Of a stretch of 5,408 nucleotides of DNA, positions 1-5,408 are shown piece by piece. Origin of the DNA: Hyphomicrobiales bacterium (GTDB lineage Bacteria > Pseudomonadota > Alphaproteobacteria > Parvibaculales > Parvibaculaceae); the NCBI GenBank assembly GCA_015655095.1, contig JAATFR010000428.1, positions 1-5,408 on the forward strand, read 5' to 3'. Position numbers and translations under genes: made by a program. Position 1 is the first letter of the stretch; the number at the start of each line of letters is the position of its first letter. Under the pieces are notes generated by a model that saw only the letters and a list, made by a program, of their open reading frames with translations, made no database searches and had not been told where the DNA came from.

Positions 1-1169
1 AATTCAGCGGCCACACGCCGGGCGATGCGCCTGTCCGGCGTGACCAGCGCCACGGTCTTTTCCGGCGTTTCCAGCGTTTCGCGGATCATGAGCGCGATCG
101 CGCCTGCTTCCTCGCGCGGTCCCGGGGCCTCGACAAGCAGGATGCCATCGAGCGCCTGCCCGGCCAGCGGCGCAAGCGTGGCCAGTTCCCCGCGCCAGGG
201 CTCGGTTGTTTCCGCCGGGCGCATGGTTTGGCTGCCCAGTTTCGTCCGGGCCTTTTGCCGCGGATCATCGGGCAGGCCGGGCCAGAGCTTCACATCATCG
301 CGTCCCGCCCCCATCCGGCGCAGCAACTCATGCATTCCATACTGGGGATGGGAGGCGCCCAGCACCGCCCAGCTTGCCTCGTCGAGATCAATGTCGAGCC
401 CCGGCAGCACCACCGCCCCCGAAGGCAGATGGGCGATGACATCGAGGAGCCGGGCGGACGCGGGAATGGAGCCGGTCGAGCCCGCCGCGATCACCGGCCC
501 ATGGGGTGGCGATTTTTCCCATGCCTCAGCCTGCGCGACAAGCAGCCGGTTGCGCCGCTCCGCCGCGTCGCACATGCCGCGCTCGGCCAGAATGGCGGGC
601 CAGTATTCCGTGATGATCTGAAGGAAATCGAGCGTCACCTGCCAGTGGGCGGCGAACCCCTCCGGCACCAGCGCCGCCAGCCCGGACAAAGGCACCTGCT
701 CGGTCGCGGCGAGATCGAGCAGCGCGGCGAGTTCGCCCGCCAGCGCCAGCGCGCGTGCCGCATCGGGCGCATGAGAACGCGAAGGGTCGGACCATGCCCT
801 GAGGATCAGCCGGGCCAACAGCAACTGGCGCTCGATGGGTGAAATCGCGGGCGCAAGGTCGAGCAGCGTGCCGCTGTCGCCCGCCTCGAGCCCGGGGCTC
901 AGCACCAGTTCCTCTTCCTCGACGTCGCCAAGGGGCCGGATCGAGGGCAGCAGCATCGCCCTGCCCCCTCCCGCCCGCAGAAACGCTTCCTGAAGGGCCC
1001 GGGCGGCGCGGCGCGTCGGCACGAGGATAGTCAGTTCCTCCAGCTGTCCGCCTTCTCCGACGAACATGCCGTCCCGCGAAGGCTCATCCAGCAGCGTCTG
1101 CGCCAGCCGGTCGAGAAAGGGTTCGCCCGCGGGAATGGTAAAAAGGCGGGGCGAGCGGATTTCGCTCAT
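1..1169 (-). CDS. addB: Double-strand break repair protein AddB, alphaproteobacterial type (N-terminal 389 residues; C-terminus off the left edge)
   Basis: AddB partners with AddA in the AddAB helicase-nuclease, which resects double-strand breaks to load RecA. This open frame has no stop before the left edge. From the ATG ending at 1169 I read 389 codons. Family-typical segments are RLFTIPAGEPFLDRLA (residues 8-23), LTILVPTRRAARALQEAFL (46-64), LPSIRPLGDVEEEE (74-87), VIAAGSTGSIPASARLL (226-242), GAVVLPGLDIDLDEASW (251-267), HPQYGM (274-279) and ALVTPDRRIARRVA (374-387). There is no GxxxxGK[ST] Walker A near the N-terminus, where the Bacillus protein has one. The usual length is roughly 1000 residues, so the PD-(D/E)XK nuclease domain should lie off the window. 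The start lies 7 nt after the upstream stop, and a GAGG overlaps that stop; another ATG 5 nt earlier is out of frame. addA is expected next, off the window. Confidence 0.92.
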   Translation of the reverse strand, partial: MSEIRSPRLFTIPAGEPFLDRLAQTLLDEPSRDGMFVGEGGQLEELTILVPTRRAARALQEAFLRAGGGRAMLLPSIRPLGDVEEEELVLSPGLEAGDSGTLLDLAPAISPIERQLLLARLILRAWSDPSRSHAPDAARALALAGELAALLDLAATEQVPLSGLAALVPEGFAAHWQVTLDFLQIITEYWPAILAERGMCDAAERRNRLLVAQAEAWEKSPPHGPVIAAGSTGSIPASARLLDVIAHLPSGAVVLPGLDIDLDEASWAVLGASHPQYGMHELLRRMGAGRDDVKLWPGLPDDPRQKARTKLGSQTMRPAETTEPWRGELATLAPLAGQALDGILLVEAPGPREEAGAIALMIRETLETPEKTVALVTPDRRIARRVAAE

Positions 1170-1176
1170 GCCATCC

Positions 1177-1908
1177 TCACGAGCGCACAGTCAGGAAGGC
1201 TTCCGCCGCATCCCGGTCGGCGGGGCTGCCGACGTGCATCCAGCGGCCCTTTAGCGGCAGGCCGAACAGTCGGCCCCGTTCGATCAGCCGGTCCCAGATC
1301 AGGTTGGTCGAAAAGGGACCCTCGGGACCATCGACAAAGAGGCCGGGCCTGATGATCTGCACACCCATAAAGACATAGGGCGAGGTCGCATCGGGCCGGC
1401 GTCGCGTCAACCGTCCGTCGCTCGCCATGTCGAAATCCCCCTTGCCGACGAAACCGATGCTGGTTGCGGTGTCGGCCAGCAGGAGCAGCGCGTCCATACG
1501 TTCAGGATCGAACGCCTGCATCAGGGAACCGAGCGCGGATACGCCCTCATCTTCCACCCACACGGAATCGCTGTTGAAGGTGATGACCGGATCATCGCCC
1601 AGCAGCGGCAGGGCGTGTTTGATGCCGCCTCCAGTATCGAGCAACTTCTTGCGCTCATCGGAAAGCGAGATGTAGGGCGCGCGGCCCCGCATCGTGCGCC
1701 GCCGGAGATGATCGGCAAGCTGGTCGGCCCGGTAATGAGCATTGACGACGGCCTCCATGACGCCCGCCTCCGCCAGCCGGTCGAGCACATGGTCGATCAG
1801 CGTCCGCCCCGCCAGCGACACCAGCGGCTTGGGCATGGTGTCGGTCAACGGCCTCATGCGTGTGCCGAGACCCGCCCCCATGACCATGGCCTTGCGGATC
1901 GTGCTCAT
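1177..1908 (-). CDS. murU: Sugar-1-phosphate nucleotidyltransferase, MurU-like (probable N-acetylmuramate-1-phosphate uridylyltransferase)
   Basis: This 243-residue protein is a complete GT-A-like NTP-transferase. The nucleotide-binding signature GAGLGTRMRPLTDTMPKP covers residues 11-28. A DTGGGI motif at 91-96 corresponds to the ETGGG of Pseudomonas putida MurU. FNSDS at 111-115 holds the expected metal-binding aspartate (D114). MurU makes UDP-MurNAc from MurNAc-1-phosphate and UTP, bypassing de novo synthesis through the fosfomycin-sensitive MurA. The MurU role is inferred mainly from the adjacent AmgK-like kinase; the fold alone would also fit a hexose-1-phosphate or mannose-1-phosphate nucleotidyltransferase. 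Two positions differ from P. putida MurU: NGD reads NSD, and the DVGT near the C-terminus reads HVGS (225-228). Its ATG overlaps the kinase stop by 4 nt (ATGA), which suggests translational coupling. Confidence 0.85.
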   Translation of the reverse strand: MSTIRKAMVMGAGLGTRMRPLTDTMPKPLVSLAGRTLIDHVLDRLAEAGVMEAVVNAHYRADQLADHLRRRTMRGRAPYISLSDERKKLLDTGGGIKHALPLLGDDPVITFNSDSVWVEDEGVSALGSLMQAFDPERMDALLLLADTATSIGFVGKGDFDMASDGRLTRRRPDATSPYVFMGVQIIRPGLFVDGPEGPFSTNLIWDRLIERGRLFGLPLKGRWMHVGSPADRDAAEAFLTVRS

Positions 1909-3023
1909 GACAGGGTTCCAACGGCGGCGCGCCGCCCGGCCGGACCGGTCAGCCCGTCAAGAAAACCGCGCAGATCGGCCAGCGCCGGGTGAGCCAGATC
2001 GCGCTCGAAATAATCCGCCACGCGCGGCATGTGGGCCAGATAGGCGGGCTTGCCGTCGCGCCGCCAGAGCCGCACAAAAATGCCGAGAATCTTGGCGTTG
2101 CGCTGCGCGCCCAATACGGCATAGGCCGCGAGAAACTTCGCTTCATCGAAGGAGGGATCGCCGCTCGCCCGGGCGATATAATGATTAAGCATGACCTCCT
2201 CGCGGGCAGGTGGCACGGTGCGCCTTGCGTCCTGCAACAGGGATACCATGTCATAGGCGCGCGCACCGACAAGCGCATCCTGATAGTCGATGATGCCCAC
2301 GCGTTGCGCGCCCTGCCGCCCGCCCAGCCAGATGAGGTTGGGGGAATGATAGTCACGGATGCTCAGCACACGGCCATCGGCATCCGCATGATCGAAAAGC
2401 GACCGCCACAGGCTGCGATAATCGGCACGAATGCTGTCCTCCGTCGCCCTGCCCCGCTGCTCGGGCAGGAACCAGTCGATCAGCAGCTCGGTCTCGATCG
2501 CCATGGCCGCGTGGTCATAGGACGGCACCTGATAGAACAATCCATCCGGCAGGGGCAGAGGACCGGGCGCGCCCTTCTCATGAAGCTCCAGCAGCGCATC
2601 AACGCTGGCGCGGTAAAGCTCATCCAGCGGCTCGCCGGAAGGGCCCTGCCCCGCGTCGATGGCGGCGCTGTAGCCCGCATCGCCCAGATCCTCCAGGAGC
2701 AGCAGCCCGGAGGGAATATCGTGGGCAAATAACTCCGGGGCCGAGAGACCCGCCGCGCGCAGCCCGTTGCCGATGGCGACAAACGGGCGGCAATCCTCCG
2801 CCAGCCGGGCAATCGCGCTGTAGGCCGCGGGCTTGCCATCGAGGCCCATCAGAGGCGGACCATCCGGGCCGGGCGGCGCATCCATCAGCACGGCCCTGCC
2901 CCGGGGGCCATGCAGACGCTCATAGCGGCGCGTCGAGGCATCGCCCGCCAGAGGGCCGCGCCGGGCCTCGCCCCACCCGGCTTCCCGCAGAAAGGCCCTG
3001 ATCAGGATTTCACGATCGTTCAT
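1905..3023 (-). CDS. amgK: Aminoglycoside-phosphotransferase-fold kinase, AmgK-like (probable anomeric N-acetylmuramate/N-acetylglucosamine kinase)
   Basis: This 372-residue kinase has the APH/choline-kinase fold. Visible landmarks are the N-lobe motif LAGDASTRRYERL (25-37), the hinge LLLLEDLGD (107-115), the catalytic loop SIRDYHSPNLIWL (221-233; probable base D224, N229) and the metal-binding IIDYQDA (244-250; D246), followed by YDMVSLLQDAR (257-267). The GDAS...RRY N-lobe and the D-[FY]-Q-D-A motif match the AmgK type rather than antibiotic-resistance APH enzymes. AmgK phosphorylates the anomeric hydroxyl of MurNAc (and GlcNAc), feeding MurU. The catalytic loop has Ile where many APH proteins have His before Arg-Asp. 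The ATG abuts the tsaE stop with no gap, and the stop overlaps the murU-like gene by 4 nt. The general kinase assignment is secure; substrate is inferred from family and neighbour. Confidence 0.87.
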   Translation of the reverse strand: MNDREILIRAFLREAGWGEARRGPLAGDASTRRYERLHGPRGRAVLMDAPPGPDGPPLMGLDGKPAAYSAIARLAEDCRPFVAIGNGLRAAGLSAPELFAHDIPSGLLLLEDLGDAGYSAAIDAGQGPSGEPLDELYRASVDALLELHEKGAPGPLPLPDGLFYQVPSYDHAAMAIETELLIDWFLPEQRGRATEDSIRADYRSLWRSLFDHADADGRVLSIRDYHSPNLIWLGGRQGAQRVGIIDYQDALVGARAYDMVSLLQDARRTVPPAREEVMLNHYIARASGDPSFDEAKFLAAYAVLGAQRNAKILGIFVRLWRRDGKPAYLAHMPRVADYFERDLAHPALADLRGFLDGLTGPAGRRAAVGTLS

Positions 3024-3536
3024 TCAGCCGTTTCCATATGCTTTGACAATCTCCGGCAGACGCTCCACCCAGCCGCCATGTGCCGTGAGGCGCGCGGCGC
3101 GGCCGCCCTCACCCGTCAGGCTCAGCGAAATGTCGAGCCGGTCAAGGCTCAGCGCCTCGATCGCTCCGCCGCCCTGGTCGGGCCATTCGACAAGAATGAC
3201 GCCATCATCCAGCGCGTCATCAAGGCCCAGTTCGCGCACCTCGGCGGGCTCGTCGATTCGGTAGAGATCCACATGCCAGAGCGCCAGATCAGGCGTCTCA
3301 TAGGTCTGGACGAGGGTGAAGGTCGGGCTTGGCACCTCTTCCTTGAGGCCATGTACCGCCAGCACCGCCTGCACCAGCGCGCGGGCCAGCGTCGTCTTGC
3401 CCGTGCCCAGATCGCCCCTCAACGCGATCACGTCGCCCACCCGCACCGCGCGCGCCAGCCTGCGCCCCAGATCCTGCGTGGCGGCCTGATCGGGGAGAGA
3501 GATGTATGCCGGTTTATCGGGTGAATCAGGGCTCAT
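3024..3536 (-). CDS. tsaE: tRNA (adenosine(37)-N6)-threonylcarbamoyltransferase complex ATPase subunit TsaE
   Basis: TsaE is the P-loop ATPase that works with TsaB and TsaD to place threonylcarbamoyl on A37 of ANN-decoding tRNAs (t6A), in the cytoplasm. In the 170-residue reading, Walker A is GDLGTGKTT (41-49), followed by VPSPTFTLVQTY (68-79), HVDLYRID (88-95) and ILVEWPD (114-120), the standard order for the family. I chose the ATG ending at 3536 because the conserved region begins about 10 residues later. The frame is open upstream to 3674, giving 46 extra residues without family features and overlapping the start of the divergent gene. No good Shine-Dalgarno precedes the chosen ATG. The gene is first in a four-gene operon with amgK, murU and addB. 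Confidence 0.94.
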   Translation of the reverse strand: MSPDSPDKPAYISLPDQAATQDLGRRLARAVRVGDVIALRGDLGTGKTTLARALVQAVLAVHGLKEEVPSPTFTLVQTYETPDLALWHVDLYRIDEPAEVRELGLDDALDDGVILVEWPDQGGGAIEALSLDRLDISLSLTGEGGRAARLTAHGGWVERLPEIVKAYGNG

Positions 3537-3571
3537 GAAATGATTTAGCCTGAGGGAGCGCTTCGCCTCAA
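3536..3571 (-). promoter_or_regulatory. Possible tsaE operon promoter, perhaps giving a leaderless message
   Basis: On the minus strand, TTGAGG (3571-3566, like the -35 TTGACA) is followed after 18 nt by TAAATC (3547-3542, a weak -10). Only five bases, ATTTC, separate that -10 from the tsaE ATG, so transcription would begin at or next to the A of the ATG. This would explain the missing Shine-Dalgarno. The match is partial and found by eye; it could be chance. Confidence 0.25.
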
Positions 3572-3672
3572 GGGCAAGGACGAGACAAGACCCGCGAAGC
3601 GGCTTTGCCGTGCGCATCCGGGCCGGGTAAGCTTGCGCAAAATAGCCGTGAAACCTGCCTGAGGCCTCCCCC
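3537..3672. other. Divergent intergenic region between tsaE and the YciI-family gene
   Basis: This 136-nt stretch must hold the promoters for both directions if the gene starts chosen here are right. Besides the tentative tsaE promoter I see a 7-base inverted repeat, gcttcgc at 3560-3566 and gcgaagc at 3594-3600, separated by 27 nt, and a small hairpin with cggc/gccg arms around ttt (3600-3610). Neither is strong enough to name an operator. No convincing plus-strand promoter hexamers were found. Confidence 0.5.
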
Positions 3673-3954
3673 ATGTATTACTGCCTGATCTGCTCCGACA
3701 AGCCGGACAGCCTGCCGCTTCGGCTTGCCACCCGCGAAGCCCACCTCAAATATTGGGCGGATGCGGACGTGGTGCGCGTCGGCGGCCCCTTCCTCGGCGC
3801 GGATGAAGCCTCGCCCAACGGCAGCCTGCTGGTGATCGAGGCGGAGAGCCATGCCGAAGCCGTGAAATTTGCCGAGGGCGACCCCTACAATGTGGCAGGC
3901 CTGTTCGCCAGCATCGAGGTGCGCGCCTGGCGATGGCTCCTTCCCGCCAAGTAG
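3673..3954 (+). CDS. YciI family protein
   Basis: This 93-residue protein has a YciI-like ferredoxin-fold pattern. It shows an initial beta strand MYYCLICSDKP (1-11), a helix with the conserved histidine in REAHLKYW (21-28, H24), GGPFL (37-41), the strand GSLLVIEAES (50-59), then GDPYNVAGLF (69-78) and a closing IEVRAWRW (81-88). YciI proteins are small and mostly uncharacterised; a His/Asp pair is often proposed as an active site, and some relatives dehalogenate or lyse small aromatics. The substrate here cannot be told. GAGG at 3661-3664, 8 nt before the ATG, supports the start. It is the first gene of a probable operon, with the EVE gene starting 20 nt after its TAG. Confidence 0.9.
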   Translation: MYYCLICSDKPDSLPLRLATREAHLKYWADADVVRVGGPFLGADEASPNGSLLVIEAESHAEAVKFAEGDPYNVAGLFASIEVRAWRWLLPAK

Positions 3955-3974
3955 AACGAGAGGCGTAAACAGCG

Positions 3975-4400
3975 ATGGCCTACTGGCTTTTCAAATCCGA
4001 ACCCAACACCTGGTCCTGGGAACAGCAGAAGGCGCGCGGCGACAAGGGCGAGCCCTGGAACGGCGTCAGGAACTATCAGGCCAACAACAATATGAAGGCC
4101 ATGAAAATCGGGGATAAGGGCTTCTTCTACCATTCGGTGGAGCAGAAAGCCGTGGTCGGCGTGGTCGAGGTCTGCAAGGAGCATTATCCCGATCATACCG
4201 ATGAAAGCGGCCGTTTCGGCATGGTCGAGATCCGCGCCATCGCCGATGTGCCGAAACCCTTCACTCTTGCCGACGTCAAGGCCGAACCCCGGCTTCAGGA
4301 CATCGCGCTGCTGAAACAGTCGCGCCTTTCGGTGCAGCCGGTGACGGCTGAGGAATGGAAGATCCTGTGCGCCATGGGCGGCTTCAAGAAGGCGCCGTGA
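3975..4400 (+). CDS. EVE domain-containing protein
   Basis: This 141-residue protein is essentially one EVE domain, a PUA-like fold related to the YTH readers of methylated RNA and to eukaryotic THYN1. Matching segments are YWLFKSEPNTWSW (3-15), PWNGVRNYQANNNMKAMKIGD (start at 27, GD at 46-47), FFYHS (50-54), VVGVVEV (60-66), YPDHTDESGRFGMVEI (71-86), PKPFTLADVKAEP (93-105) and a QSRLSVQPVTAEEW tail (115-128). EVE domains are thought to bind modified nucleobases in DNA or RNA through an aromatic pocket; the ligand of this one is unknown. A GAGAGG at 3958-3963 lies 11 nt before the ATG. The TGA overlaps the GTG start of the Rieske gene, which suggests co-expression. Confidence 0.93.
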   Translation: MAYWLFKSEPNTWSWEQQKARGDKGEPWNGVRNYQANNNMKAMKIGDKGFFYHSVEQKAVVGVVEVCKEHYPDHTDESGRFGMVEIRAIADVPKPFTLADVKAEPRLQDIALLKQSRLSVQPVTAEEWKILCAMGGFKKAP

Positions 4401-4738
4401 CGACCGGCAGCCCCATCCTGCTCCACCCCTTCGATGCCCTCGACGATCCGGGCGCAAAGGGGCTGGAACTGGCGGATGGCCGGTCGATCTTTCTGGTCCG
4501 GCGGGATGATGCCGTCCATGCCTATCTCAACCGCTGTCCCCACGCCCGGCAGCGCCTGGATAGCTGGCCGGACCGGTTCCTGACCATGGCCGAGGATCAT
4601 ATTCTGTGCGGCGCTCACGCCGCGTTGTTCCGCATGGAGGACGGCTTCTGCCTGTCCGGCCCCTGCGCGGGCAAGGCCCTCACAGCCGTTCCCGTCGAGG
4701 TGTCGGAAGGCTGGGTCCGGCTCAGGGGATCGCGATAA
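4397..4738 (+). CDS. Stand-alone Rieske-type [2Fe-2S] protein
   Basis: This 113-residue protein carries both Rieske cluster motifs, CPH (C47, H49) and CGAH (C71, H74), so it should bind a [2Fe-2S] centre with two Cys and two His. The motifs are 21 residues apart, longer than the 15-17 typical of ferredoxin-type Rieske proteins. After the second motif come ALFRMEDGFCLSGPCAG (76-92), with extra cysteines C85 and C90, and a closing strand VEVSEGWVRLRGS. No signal peptide or membrane anchor is seen, so a cytoplasmic electron carrier or redox protein is likely. I chose GTG at 4397, sharing GTGA with the EVE stop and preceded by AAGAAGG 4 nt upstream. An ATG at 4355 in the same frame would overlap the EVE gene by 46 nt and adds residues with no family match. 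The partner is unknown. Confidence 0.87.
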   Translation: MTTGSPILLHPFDALDDPGAKGLELADGRSIFLVRRDDAVHAYLNRCPHARQRLDSWPDRFLTMAEDHILCGAHAALFRMEDGFCLSGPCAGKALTAVPVEVSEGWVRLRGSR

Positions 4739-4822
4739 CCACGTTAGAAAGACTAATAATATTGTGAAAATGGCAGAGGAGCGACGAGCTCAACATTGAT
4801 GGCAAGGCAATCTGGAAAACCT
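4739..4822 (+). other. AT-rich spacer upstream of the NUDIX gene
   Basis: After the Rieske stop the base composition drops abruptly; 4741-4800 is about 38% GC by hand count. The patch contains overlapping TAATAA/TAATAT (4754-4762), which resemble a -10, but no partner -35 at the right distance. An AGAGGAG at 4775-4781 is 17 nt from the ATG at 4799, too far to be its ribosome site. No terminator hairpin for the upstream cluster was seen. Confidence 0.4.
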
Positions 4823-5281
4823 ATGAGTCAAAATGAAAGCTGGCGTCCTTCCAGCAGCATCAGGACAAAAGTTATTGGCATAGCGAAGCATCATGACCGG
4901 CTGCTTGTGTGCGAAGTTCTCGATGACGATGGCGCCCTCAAAGGCTGGTGCCCGCTCGGTGGCGGAGTTGAATTCGGGGAAACTACCGAAGATGCGCTCA
5001 AGCGAGAGATGCAAGAAGAGCTTGGATGCGAGGTTTTAATTTCCGGTACGCCGAGTGTTTACGAAAATATCTATGAACATCATGGTGTCAAAGGCCATGA
5101 GATAGTCTTTGCTTTTCCTGTCAGCTTTCGCAACCCCCAGATTTACGCCAGAGATCGTTTTCAAATCTGCGAAGACAGGGGGAGTATGCACTGGGTCGAA
5201 TGGATTAATATTGATCGCTTCCGCAATGGAACAACCGTTCTTTTTCCAGATGCCCTGGCTCCGCTAATATTCTCAAACTGA
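4823..5281 (+). CDS. NUDIX hydrolase
   Basis: This protein, 152 residues from the chosen start, is a NUDIX pyrophosphohydrolase acting on a nucleoside diphosphate linked to another group. The NUDIX box spans 47-69: G47, E53, then R61-E62-M63-Q64-E65-E66-L67-G68, with C69 in place of the usual aliphatic residue; the metal-binding glutamates are intact. The N-terminal SWRPSSSIRTKVIGIA and later YENIYEHHGVKGHEIVFAF (80-98) resemble a common NUDIX subgroup of unknown substrate. I prefer ATG 4823, with GGAAAA (4814-4819) just upstream; in-frame ATG 4799 and TTG 4796 would add 8 or 9 residues. GC is about 48% across 4741-5280, against roughly 65% in neighbouring genes, and codons such as ATA, TTA and AAA are used freely. 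It looks like a horizontally acquired single gene. Confidence 0.9.
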   Translation: MSQNESWRPSSSIRTKVIGIAKHHDRLLVCEVLDDDGALKGWCPLGGGVEFGETTEDALKREMQEELGCEVLISGTPSVYENIYEHHGVKGHEIVFAFPVSFRNPQIYARDRFQICEDRGSMHWVEWINIDRFRNGTTVLFPDALAPLIFSN

Positions 5282-5300
5282 CCTGCCACCCGGGCGCCCC

Positions 5301-5408
5301 TCATCCCGCCAGAAATGCCAGATAATCCCCGGCCAGCCCGGCGGCGGAGAGTTCGACAAGCTTTTCCCCGTCTTGCGGCGTCGCCAGCGACGGATCGGAG
5401 CCGATCCG
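5301..5408 (-). CDS. Unidentified protein, C-terminal 35 residues (gene enters from the right edge)
   Basis: Reading the minus strand from the right edge gives an open frame of 35 codons ending in TGA at 5303-5301. The tail includes GSDPSLATPQDGEKLVEL and ends in GDYLAFLAG. GC and codon choice return to the high-GC host pattern, which supports a real gene. The fragment is too short for me to assign a family. Its stop lies 19 nt from the convergent NUDIX stop, with no clear terminator between them. Confidence 0.55.
   Translation of the reverse strand, partial: RIGSDPSLATPQDGEKLVELSAAGLAGDYLAFLAG

Noticed and set aside
1..5. Window begins with aattc, as if cut at an EcoRI site
   Set aside because: An intact gaattc remains at 4970-4975 and nothing else suggests a cloned fragment; probably coincidence.
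25..842. Plus-strand open frames of about 200 codons opposite addB
   Set aside because: They are rich in Arg, Ser, Pro and Ala, with no recognisable motifs, and lie antisense to a well-supported addB frame; typical shadows in high-GC DNA.
1989..2732. Plus-strand 247-codon open frame opposite the AmgK-like gene
   Set aside because: It is antisense to a kinase with all motifs intact, and its own translation shows no family pattern.
2910..3524. Plus-strand 204-codon open frame opposite tsaE
   Set aside because: It crosses the amgK/tsaE junction and opposes a clear P-loop gene; a shadow.
3537..3674. 46-residue N-terminal extension of TsaE
   Set aside because: The added residues fall outside the TsaE domain, would fill the whole divergent promoter region and overlap the next gene's start; kept only as an alternative.
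3885..4457. Minus-strand 190-codon open frame opposite the EVE gene
   Set aside because: The EVE frame matches its family from end to end, and the opposite strand shows no motif or ribosome site.
4744..4772. Promoter for the NUDIX gene (TTAGAA with GAAAAT, or TAATAT)
   Set aside because: No pair of hexamers has both a good match and proper spacing; the AT-rich composition of the islet makes chance matches likely.
5286..5300. GC-rich palindrome (gggcgccc) as a terminator between the convergent stops
   Set aside because: There is no loop and no T-run on either strand, so it does not look like an intrinsic terminator.

Overview
The window looks like ordinary chromosome from a high-GC alphaproteobacterium, most likely one of the Sphingomonadales. 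This is inferred from about 65% GC in most genes, from the alphaproteobacterial type of AddB, and from the gene order tsaE - amgK-like kinase - murU-like nucleotidyltransferase - addB. I could not run a database search, so family assignments rest on motifs and remembered family patterns.

Left part (1-3536, minus strand). Four tightly packed genes are read right to left: tsaE (tRNA t6A ATPase), an aminoglycoside-phosphotransferase-fold sugar kinase (AmgK type), a sugar-1-phosphate nucleotidyltransferase (MurU type), and the N-terminal 389 residues of addB, which runs off the left edge. Junctions are 0 nt, a 4-nt overlap and a 7-nt gap, so this is very probably one operon. It would combine tRNA modification, peptidoglycan-sugar salvage (MurNAc to MurNAc-1-P to UDP-MurNAc) and double-strand-break repair. 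addB is the largest gene in the window.

Middle (3537-3672). A 136-nt divergent intergenic region separates tsaE from a plus-strand cluster. A possible promoter lies so close to the tsaE start that the message could be leaderless.

Right part (3673-4738, plus strand). Three small genes are consecutive: a YciI-family protein, an EVE-domain protein (a fold related to modified-base readers) and a stand-alone Rieske-type [2Fe-2S] protein, the last two overlapping by 3 nt.

Right end (4739-5408). A NUDIX hydrolase gene sits in a stretch of roughly 48% GC, clearly different from its surroundings and probably acquired horizontally. It converges on the last 35 codons of an unidentified minus-strand gene that enters from the right edge. 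I saw no RNA genes, CRISPR array, insertion sequence or phage genes. No clearly new system is visible. The most interesting points are the mixed tsaE/amgK/murU/addB operon, altered motif residues in the two sugar enzymes, the YciI-EVE-Rieske cluster, and the low-GC NUDIX islet.
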